From contig JAVHZZ010000006.1 in the NCBI GenBank assembly GCA_036250195.1, positions 78,825,369-78,889,368 of the forward strand: 64,000 bases of DNA, written 5' to 3'. The position numbers were made by a program, and so were the translations under genes. Under the pieces are notes generated by a model, which was not told where the DNA came from, ran no database searches, and saw only the letters and a list, made by a program, of their open reading frames with translations. Shown here piece after piece: positions 56,351 to 64,000 of this stretch (its first letter is position 1; each line of letters opens with the position of its first letter). Origin of the DNA: Mixophyes australis (Eukaryota > Chordata > Amphibia > Anura > Limnodynastidae).

Positions 56351-59300
56351 TCAGGATGGCGGACGGCCACGGTTCCTAAATGTCCGGGAAGAGGCACTCA
56401 CGGTCCCGTGAGTGACAGTACCCCCCCTTTTAAAGGTGGGCACAGAACGCCTGGAACCGGGCTTGTCCGGATTTTTGGAGTAAAACTTCTTCAAAAGGGC
56501 AGGAGCATTAAGATCTTCAGCTTTGATCCAAGAGCGCTCCTCAGGACCAAAGCCCTTCCAATGAACGAGGAAATGGAGACCTCCTCGCGAAATTTTTGCG
56601 TCTAGTACCTCAGTAATCTCGAAATCCTCCTCCTGATGGACTTGAACTGGCTGCGGAGCTGAGGGAGGAGTTGAGAAACGGTTGATAATAAGAGGTTTGA
56701 GCAAGGATACATGGAAGGCATTAGAAATCCGAAGATTCTTAGGAAGAAGAAGTTTCACACATACTGGATTGATTACTTGAATGATCCTATATGGACCAAT
56801 AAAACGAGGGGCGAATTTCATGGATGGAACCTTCAAACGAATATTTTTAGTGGATAACCAGACACGATCTCCAATTTTTAGTGGTGGAATAGCCCGCCTC
56901 TTCTTATCAGCGAAAGATTTATATTTGACAGATGTCTTCTTTAAACAGGTTTTGACCTGAGACCAGATATTTTTAAAGGTCTGACAAACAGTTTCCACCG
57001 CAGGAACTTGGGTGGGCGGGAGGGCAGGAAATTCCGGAAAAGACGGATGGTGACCGTAGACCACAAAAAATGGAGTTTTGGATGATGACTCATGGTACAT
57101 GTTGTTATGGGCGAACTCAGCCCAAGGGAGCAGCTCTACCCAGTTGTCTTGATTGGCTGATGAAAACATTCTTATAAAAGTCTCAAGATCTTGATTGACA
57201 CGTTCGGTTTGTCCATTGGATTGCGGATGGTAAGAAGATGAGAGTGCTAATCGTATGCCCAAGGTTTTACAAAGGGCTCGCCAGAATCTGGAAACGAATT
57301 GTACTCCTCTATCAGACACAATCTCAGACGGACATCCATGGATACGGAAGATCTCTTTAATGAAATGTTCAGCCAGGATAGACGAGGAAGGCAAACCAGA
57401 CAGAGGGATGAAATGAGCCATCTTCGAAAATCTGTCCACTACCACCCAAATAGTGTTATGATTCTTACTGGGTGGTAAGTCAGTAACGAAATCCATACTA
57501 ATATGGGTCCATGGTTTGGACGGAATGGGTAGTGGTCGCAGCAACCCTGCTGGAGTTCTGCGGGAGGATTTGAATTGCGAACATAATTCACAGGAAGCAA
57601 TGAACTCTTTGACGTCTCTCCTCATTGAAGGCCACCAGTAACTTCGAGAGAGGATCTCAAAGGTCTTGTGTTCACCGGCGTGTCCAGAAAAACGAGAGGC
57701 ATGGAACCACGAAAGGATTTTCCTCCTTAGAATAGGAGGCACGAGGGTCTTCCCAAATGGTAGCGTTCTGGTGGATGAAGCAGCCAGTGAGATACATTTG
57801 GGGTCTAGAATGGTATGGTTGGAAACCTCTTCTATATCAGAGGACGTAACAAAGGCTCTAGATAAAGCATCAGCTTTTTTGTTCTTGGCAGCTGGTTTGA
57901 AGGTAATTATTAATTCAAAACGGGAAAAGAAAAGAGACCATCTTGCTTGACGAGGGTTCAAGCATTGGGCAGACTGGAGATATGACAAGTTCTTATGATC
58001 CGTGAAGATCGTCACCGGATGGCGAGCTCCCTCCAATAAGTATCTCCATTCCTCTAATGCGGCTTTGATAGCCAGTAATTCCTTGTCCCCGATGGTATAA
58101 TTCTTCTCTGCGGGTAGGAGACCCCGAGAATAGAAGGCACAAGGATGGAATTTTTGCTGTTCCGAGCGTTGGGAGAGAATAGCTCCTAAGCCCACATTAG
58201 AGGCATCTACTTCTAGAAAGAAGGGGAGTGTCACATCAGGCTGTCGAAGGATTGGAGCCGAAGAGAAGGACTCTTTTAATGTTTGAAAGGCTTGAAGAGC
58301 CTCAGTTGACCATTGCTTAGGATTAGCCCCTTTTCGAGTCAGGGCCACAATAGGAGATGCAATGGAAGAAAAGTCTTGAATGAAGCGTCTATAGTAATTG
58401 GCAAAACCTAAAAAACGCTGGATAGCACGAAGAGTAGTTGGCTGGGGCCAATGTAGTACAGCATTCACCTTGTCTGGATCCATCTTCAGGCCAACTCCGG
58501 AAACTATATACCCCAAGAATGGAATCTGGGGTAATTCGAATGAACATTTTTCTAATTTACAGAACAATGAATTTTTCCGTAGCCTGGAGAGGACTTCTGC
58601 CACATGTTGGTGGTGAGAAGGCAGGTCCTGTGAAAAAATCAATATGTCGTCCAGGTAGACGACGACACATACATATAATAAGTCCCGAAAAATCTCATTG
58701 ATGAAGCCTTGAAACACAGCGGGGGCATTACACAGCCCGAAAGGCATTACCAGATATTCGTAATGCCCGTCTCTGGTGTTAAACGCTGTCTTCCATTCGT
58801 CACCGGAACGGATTCTGATTAAATTGTAGGCACCACGAAGATCCAACTTAGTAAAGATACGGGCTCCCTTGATGCGATCAAATAGCTCAGTGATCAGCGG
58901 AATGGGATACCGATTCTTGATAGTAATGGCATTGAGTCCACGAAAATCTATGCAAGGGCGTAATGATCCATCCTTCTTTTTGACAAAGAAGAACCCAGCT
59001 CCAGCGGGCGAGGTGGAAGGTCGAATGAACCCACGCTGGAGGTTCTCCTGTATATACTCAGATGTAGCTTGAGTTTCAGGTAACGAGAGTGGATAGACCC
59101 GGCCCCTGGGAGGAGTCTTGCCAGGAAGAAGGTCAATCGGACAATCCCAAGAACGATGAGGAGGAAGACGTTCAGACTGAGCTTTATCAAAAACGTCGGT
59201 AAACGAAGCATATTGAGGAGGGAGTCCCGGTGAACTAGATGAGATGGAAGATTGCTGTACCTTGAGAGGAATGACTTGGGAAAGGCAATGATGGTGACAT

Positions 59301-59736
59301 TCAGACCCCCAAGACGTGACTTGAGGGGTGCGCCAGTCAATCTGGGGAGAGTGACACTGAAGCCATGGAAGGCCTAAGACAATCGGACTTGTCGTAACAG
59401 GAAGAATTAAAAACGATATTTCTTCATGATGCAGGGCACCAATCTGAAGGGTTACTGGAGACGTACTCTGGGTGATGAGACCGTTGATGAGACGTGATCC
59501 ATCGATAGCCGTCACAGTAATGGGTGTTTTTAAGGTAATCACTGGTAGAGACCATTGATTTACTAATGATTTGGAAATAAAATTCCCTGCTGCTCCGGAA
59601 TCAATCAATGCCTGTGACTCAAAGGTTTTGGTAGCAAAGGAAATTGTCACATCAAAAGCGCAGACTTTAGATTTCATAGAAGATGGAGAGGACTCCAGGG
59701 ACCCTAACTTCACCTCTCCAGAACTAGTTAGGGCCT
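56351..59736 (-). CDS. pol: Element C pol polyprotein (protease-RT-RNase H-integrase-chromodomain)
   Basis: Open for about 1120 codons after 59713 and a few before, with no ATG at its start; it is entered by -1 frameshifting from gag near 59740. Numbering from 59713: protease DSGAAG at 38-43; reverse transcriptase about 205-380 with catalytic YLDD at 353-356; RNase H about 495-620 (EVDAS, KELLAIK, TDHKN); integrase zinc site H671, H678, C708, C711; core D741, D801 and E844; GPY at 973-975; chromodomain about 1031-1080 (VHWKGFGPEERSW), which in this group directs insertion to marked chromatin. All catalytic residues I can check are present. The frame reads through the polypurine tract and ends 22 codons inside the 3' LTR. 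Confidence 0.95.
56418..56439 (-). promoter_or_regulatory. Element C polypurine tract
   Basis: Sense TTTTAAAAGGGGGGGTAC abutting the 3' LTR; also coding (FKRGGT) within pol. Confidence 0.88.
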
Positions 59737-59746
59737 GGCATTTCCC
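59699..59746 (-). promoter_or_regulatory. Element C gag-pol -1 frameshift signal
   Basis: Slippery heptamer G GGA AAT (59746-59740), spacer GCCA, then stem GGCCCTAACT (59735-59726) pairing with AGTTAGGGTCC (59709-59699): ten pairs, one bulged T, 16-base loop. The gag stop TAA lies within the 5' arm. Confidence 0.87.
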
Positions 59747-60660
59747 GATCTCTTAGGGCAGGAGCTGAGGACATGAGTGGAATCAGCACAATAGATGCAG
59801 AGTCTATTCTTGACTCTTCGTTTCCTCTCCTCAGAAGATAATTTGGAACGTCCTATCTCCATGGGAATCACAGAGGGTGACACTGGACGAAATTGAGGGT
59901 TAGAACGAAGAGGTGCTTTAGCAGAAGTCGTTTTCTCAGCCTCTCTTTCCCGAAATCTCATATCAACACGATGGCATAGAGAGATCAAATCTTCAAGTGA
60001 CGAAGGAAGCTCCTGAGTAGTCAGTGCATCTTTAATTTTATCGGAGAGCCCCTGCCAGAAGGCGGCAACTAAGGCTTCAGTGTTCCACTGAAGTTCAGAG
60101 GCTAAGATCCTAAATTGAATGACGTACTGGCCTACTGTATGAGATCCTTGTCGCAGACGGGGGATGCTGGAAGCAGCGGAGGTCACACGACCTGGTTCAT
60201 CGAACACACTTCGGAATGTAGAAATGAATTTGGCACTATCTTGTAATATTGGATCGTTTCTTTCCCACAGAGGGGAGGCCCAAGCCAGGGCTTGTCCTGA
60301 AAACAAAGAGATAAGATAGGCCACTCTAGAACGATGGGTAGAAAAATTTTGAGGTTGGAGCTCAAAATGGACTGAACATTGGTTAAGGAAACCCCTACAA
60401 GTTTTGGGGTCTCCATCGTACTTTGACGGAGTAGGCAGGTGAAGCGTGGAAGCTGTAGACACCTGGGATGGCAATGGGGAAACGGAGGAAAGCACAGGAG
60501 CCTCAGTAGTAGCTGTCACAGTCTGTCCAGATGTTCCTTGGGCGGTTAATGACTGATAACACTGAAGTAACAGCTGTTGGCGGGCATCCTGTTGCTCCAC
60601 ACGGCTAACCAGATGCTGCAGCATCTCTTTGGCGGTAGGTTCCGTATCTGGGTCTGTCAT
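59728..60660 (-). CDS. gag: Element C gag
   Basis: 310 codons from ATG 60660-60658, which lies only 13 bases inside the 5' LTR and one base after the primer-binding site. N-terminal coiled-coil-like region (LQHLVSRVEQQDARQQLLLQ), a capsid-like domain of the sushi/PEG10 type (YDGDPKTCRGFLNQCSVHFE) and one CCHC knuckle near residue 290 (CIYCADSTHVLSSC). It forms the particle that packages element RNA. The stop follows the slippery heptamer by a few codons. Intact. Confidence 0.94.
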   Translation of the reverse strand: MTDPDTEPTAKEMLQHLVSRVEQQDARQQLLLQCYQSLTAQGTSGQTVTATTEAPVLSSVSPLPSQVSTASTLHLPTPSKYDGDPKTCRGFLNQCSVHFELQPQNFSTHRSRVAYLISLFSGQALAWASPLWERNDPILQDSAKFISTFRSVFDEPGRVTSAASSIPRLRQGSHTVGQYVIQFRILASELQWNTEALVAAFWQGLSDKIKDALTTQELPSSLEDLISLCHRVDMRFREREAEKTTSAKAPLRSNPQFRPVSPSVIPMEIGRSKLSSEERKRRVKNRLCIYCADSTHVLSSCPKRSGNARP

Positions 60661-60661
60661 G

Positions 60662-60671
60662 GCCTGATCTT
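60662..60671 (-). promoter_or_regulatory. Element C self-primer binding site
   Basis: Sense AAGATCAGGC, two bases inside the 5' LTR, perfectly complementary to the predicted RNA start GCCTGATCTT at 62583-62574. Confidence 0.87.
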
Positions 60672-60673
60672 AC

Positions 60674-62760
60674 TGTCACGGGCACTAGGAGTCTTTACCC
60701 AGGGATCACCAGATGGTAGGCTTACCAGAGCAATGTAGATGGTAATAGGGTACTCTGGTAGCTGGGTGATCACGGAACATGAAATGATGGCTGATGAGAT
60801 GCTCAGGAAAGTCTATGACTAGCAACACTGGTAATAAGGAGGTAATAATACACAAGGAACTGTATGGACAAGGGCACGTGGAGGTAGTCAGTGGTCTGCG
60901 ATAGCAAGTTGTACCACTGCTATAGTGAGGAGGAATGTCCAACAGAAACAAGGAGGTGATCAGAGTCAGCGGTCTGCAGATAGCAAGTTGTACCGCTGTC
61001 TGAGTGAAGGAATGGAATCCAAGTGGAGGTATCCGGGTAGTCAGTGGTCTGCGGTAGCAAGTTGTACCACTGCTATGTGAGAGGATAATGGAACAGGTGA
61101 TACCGGAAACAGGGATCAGTGGTCTGACATCAGCAAGTTGTACCACTGAATATATATGTGAGGAGGTGCACGGGGAGAGACTGCAACACAGGATATACAC
61201 AGGCACCTTATACACGATCCACAGTAATATGCACAATATATATATATAAATGACTGAGCAGGTCTGCAAATCTAGAAAGTCTCTTGAAGTAGTCCAGCAC
61301 AAGATAACACAGTCAATGATGGCAATAGACTCAGCGGATAGCAGACTCCAGAGAGAACCAAACACAGTCCAGCAAGATATGCAATACACAGCACAGTCAA
61401 TGGGAAGTATGCATACCGTGGTTCAGAAGTAGGCAGTCAGATAGGAGTGCAGCGGTACCTGAGCGGCCGGAGGCCGACTGGATGGGAAGTCCCTGGATAG
61501 GTGAGGCAGCGGTCTAGTAGGTGCAGCGCACAGGTGAGTAGACCAACAGGGACACGAATCCACAGGAATCAGCAACACGTGGAACTGGACTCATAGGGGA
61601 CCCAGGAGAATGGAGATGATCCAGCAGAGGGTAGTAGATGAGATACAAAACCAATGCTGACAGGAGGGTAGAGACCAGTGGAACACGTGAAGGCGTGGAG
61701 AGCGGATCAGCAGGAGATGGACGATAGCGCTGACCACAGCAGCAGGACTCAGCGGCACACGGAGGTAACCAGTAGCAACCAAAGGTACCAACAGCGATGG
61801 GACACAAGAGAGCAGAGCAGACCAGGAGCTGTTGATCACGAAGTGTAGCAGATGGCAATGAAAGCAGCAGTCTCGAGGAAAACACAGAAGAGCTGAGATG
61901 AGTCTGCAGTGCACAGGGCAGCGGATAGGAATCAGCTAACAGTCACGATGATGAACACAGGCGAGTTGCCAGCAGGAGACTGTAGTGCACGGAGGCAGCG
62001 GATAGGAATCAGCTAGCAGTCACGATGATGAACACAGGCGAGTTGCAACCAGGAGACTGTAGTGCACGGAGGCAGCGGATAGGAATCAGCTAGCAGTCAC
62101 GATGATGAACACAGGCGAGTTGCAAGCAGGAGACTGTAGTGCACGGAGGCAGCGGATAGGAATCAGCAAACAGACTTGATGAGGAGCAGGTGAGTGGAAG
62201 TGAAGTAAAAGCTGGAGTGCACGGAGGCAGCGGATAGCAATGAGCAAACAGTCACAATGATATACAATAGCGTTGAAGTGGTTTAGAAGACTGTAGTGCA
62301 CGGAGGCAGCGGATAGGAATCAGCAAACAGTCACAATGATATATAATAGCGTTGAAGTGGTTTAGAAGACTGTAGTGCACGGAGGCAGCGGATAGGAATC
62401 AGCAAACAGTCACGATGATACAGTTGATGGTAGAAGTGGTATGGGAACCACAGTAGTAGAAGTGGTTTGGAAACCACAGAGATAGAAGTGGTTTGGAAAC
62501 CACAGGAATCAGCAGCGCTGAATACACGAGGAATACAGGAACACCTTCAGAGACTCATGGGGAATGAGACTCCAAGATCAGGCAACGTGGTGTTGACCAC
62601 AGGTGCTTAATATAGGGAGTGTTGCCTGATCTGCCAATTGAGTTAAAGGGATATACACTGAAGTATAGAAAAGGGCTGCGCATGCGCAGACCCTCAGGAT
62701 GGCGGACGGCCACGGTTCCTAAATGTCCGGGAAGAGGCACTCACGGTCCCGTGAGTGACA
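60674..62760 (-). mobile_element. Element C 5' LTR
   Basis: 2087 bp. On the - strand TATATTAA (62614-62607) is 31 bases upstream of the predicted RNA start 62583. U3 is therefore only about 177 bp and R-U5 about 1.9 kb, containing the 77-bp array and the four hairpins, all in the RNA leader of gag. Confidence 0.95.
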
Positions 62761-63170
62761 AAGACCTTTGCAGATCATCGTCGGAGGCCTACGCCAATTC
62801 TTTCTGTGGGGGACCAGGTGTTGCTATCCACCAGAAACCTGAAACTCAAAGTACCCTCTATGAAGCTGGCACCCCGTTTTATTGAACCCTACCCTATTTC
62901 ACAGATCATCAATCCTGTCTGTTACAAGTTAAAATTACCTCCCTCTCTCAGGTGCCACAACACCTTTCATGTCTCTTTGTTATGTCATGTCTCTGGTGCT
63001 CAATGAATTCTTCCAGCCTCCGCCTCGCCCTGTACCCATCCAGTGTTCCTCTGGTTAAAAGTATTAGTCAGATCTTGGATTCTCGCACACTGCATTGTTG
63101 CCAACAATTTTTTAGTTCACTGGAGGAACTTTGGTCCGGAGGAGAGGTCCTGGGTGGACAAACAGTATTT
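62761..63170 (+). pseudogene. Gypsy remnant D, integrase tail and chromodomain start
   Basis: Continues from 54329 with ADHRRRPTP, GDQVLLSTRNLKLKVPSMK, APRFIEPYPI (GPY motif altered to EPY) and NTFHVSLL, then a broken chromodomain (HWRNFGPEERSWVDKQ in a shifted frame) cut off by the LTR at 63171. Confidence 0.82.
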
Positions 63171-64000
63171 TGTCACGGGCACTAGGAGTCTTGCCCAGGA
63201 ATTCACCAGATGACTGGGCTTACCAGAGTGGTGAAGTTAACACAACGGTCCTCTGGTAGCAGGGTGACTAGCGGAACATATATCACAGCAGATGGAGAGA
63301 GAATGCCAATAAAGAATAGGAAAGTCAGTGACTTGCAGCAATCTTGATCAATGAGTCAGCGACTAGCTGATATAGTGGAAAGGCAGATTTGAACACGGAG
63401 ATCAGGATGGACGTGAGCAGATGCAGGGAGGTAGCAGGGAAGTCAGTGGTCTGCGTACAGCAAGTTGTACCACTGCTTATGGTGAGGAGACTTGTCCAGG
63501 TGCAGGTAGGTAGCGGGGAAGTCAGTGGTCTGTGTACAGCAAGTTGTACCACTGCTTAATAGGTGAGGATGTGTACAGGTGTCGATGAATGGAGGCATAC
63601 AAAGGATAATAGGATGCAGACACTGAGAGCACAGAGGAACTTGATCCCAATAGATATGCAGCGTATCCAGCAAAGTCTATAACGGTATGTGTGGCGCTGC
63701 TTGGTAGAGACTTGCTCAGCACAGATATGCAGGCCAATAAAGGATAGTCAATCACAATTATGCATATAATGACTGAGTAGTACGGTTAATTCCAATCAGA
63801 TATGCAGCGTAACAATAACAGTCTATAGCGGGTATGGATACCGCAGCTGAGAGTGGAAACTTGTCCTAGCGGATATGCAGAGTAAACGTAGAAAGTCAAT
63901 AACAGATAGGCATACCGCTATTTAGTAGAACAGTCTGTCCACAGGGAGATGCAGGGACTGCAGAGACGCTGAACGGCAGAGACGAGTGTAGGAACCACAG
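63171..64000 (-). mobile_element. F1-family LTR, runs off the window
   Basis: Starts TGTCACGGGCAC and is collinear with the F1 LTR at 33975 (two hairpin units, near 63446 and 63525). It interrupts the chromodomain of remnant D. The preceding bases TATTT predict the target duplication beyond the window. Solo LTR or full element cannot be told. Confidence 0.9.

Larger units (their letters stand above)
54330..56417 (-). mobile_element. Element C 3' LTR
   Basis: TGTCACGGCAC...CCGTGAGTGACA. It has hairpin units at 54544-54574, 54622-54653, 54697-54727 and 54772-54803, and a 77-bp repeat array at about 55560-56100. Confidence 0.95.
54330..62760 (-). mobile_element. Gypsy element C, nearly intact Tf1/sushi-like chromovirus, TSD AAGAC
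   Basis: 8431 bp with LTRs of 2088 and 2087 bp that differ by only a few positions (I noticed four substitutions and two small indels by eye), flanked by perfect AAGAC repeats (54325-54329 and 62761-62765). It has uninterrupted gag and pol frames, a frameshift signal, primer-binding site and polypurine tract. It is the youngest full element of the window and sits inside remnant D. Confidence 0.96.

Noticed and set aside
56351..59713. Independent translation start for element C pol at 59713
   Set aside because: The codon there is GTG, not ATG, and the frame extends further upstream to the slippery site; -1 frameshifting explains it better.
60706..61389. 227-codon sense-strand open frame in LTR C (also 54361-54957 and 44345-45040)
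   Set aside because: Comparing the 44345 and 60706 copies by eye I count about 16 amino-acid-changing and 4 silent differences, so no sign of protein constraint. It overlaps the hairpin repeats.

Overview
The window looks like vertebrate nuclear DNA, most likely from a frog or other amphibian. The basis is two spliced vertebrate eye genes set in a dense field of transposons: chromodomain Ty3/Gypsy elements of the Tf1/sushi type, L2-like LINEs, V-SINE-like SINEs, Harbinger-like palindromic MITEs, a fossil hAT element and a retrovirus remnant. The species assignment is inference; no bacterial-style gene organisation is present.

Host genes (1-10 kb). PDE6G, the rod phosphodiesterase inhibitory gamma subunit, lies on the + strand in three coding exons (662-807, 2448-2488, 3168-3244) that splice to exactly 87 codons plus stop. 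TSPAN10 (oculospanin) lies on the - strand, with two exons visible (9849-9231/9230 and 8917-8611) and its first exon not found. The two genes are convergent, as I recall for the mammalian PDE6G-TSPAN10 pair. From 10 to 26 kb there are scattered, mostly decayed repeats: L2 LINEs, an L1/Tx1-like fragment, solo LTRs, a V-SINE, MITEs, palindromes and microsatellites, with long stretches where I recognise nothing.

Nested block (26.3-47.8 kb). Target-site duplications and reading frames that rejoin across the breaks show a stack of insertions. An L2-like LINE (+) is split by a solo LTR, which is split by a hAT transposon. The hAT is in turn split by Gypsy element A and by another L2-like LINE (-). 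That LINE is split by a solo LTR and by Gypsy element B. Element B carries a further solo LTR and a MITE in its 3' LTR, and a reversed solo LTR in its gag.

Right end (47.8-64 kb). There are Gypsy fragments, a retrovirus remnant with a tRNA-Pro primer-binding site and two short open frames, a large minisatellite, and Gypsy element C (54330-62760). C is nearly intact, with two almost identical 2.09-kb LTRs, a perfect 5-bp target duplication, a 310-codon gag and an 1120-codon pol. It sits inside an older Gypsy integrase-chromodomain remnant (D), which also received another LTR at 63171 that runs off the window.

How the Gypsy elements seem to work. (1) All three (A, B, C) have a 10-nt primer-binding site just inside the 5' LTR that is complementary to the predicted first 10 nt of their own RNA, always 31 nt downstream of the TATA-like box. 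B and C differ by a compensatory change, so self-priming of the Tf1 type is strongly suggested. (2) gag and pol are joined by a -1 frameshift at G GGA AAN; in B and C it is followed by a stem-loop with a compensatory base-pair change. (3) In B, C and their relatives the LTR has a very short U3 (about 0.2 kb) and a very long transcribed R-U5 (1.1-1.9 kb) filled with tandem repeats that each carry a covarying hairpin. The hairpin arrays are the least explained feature of the window.
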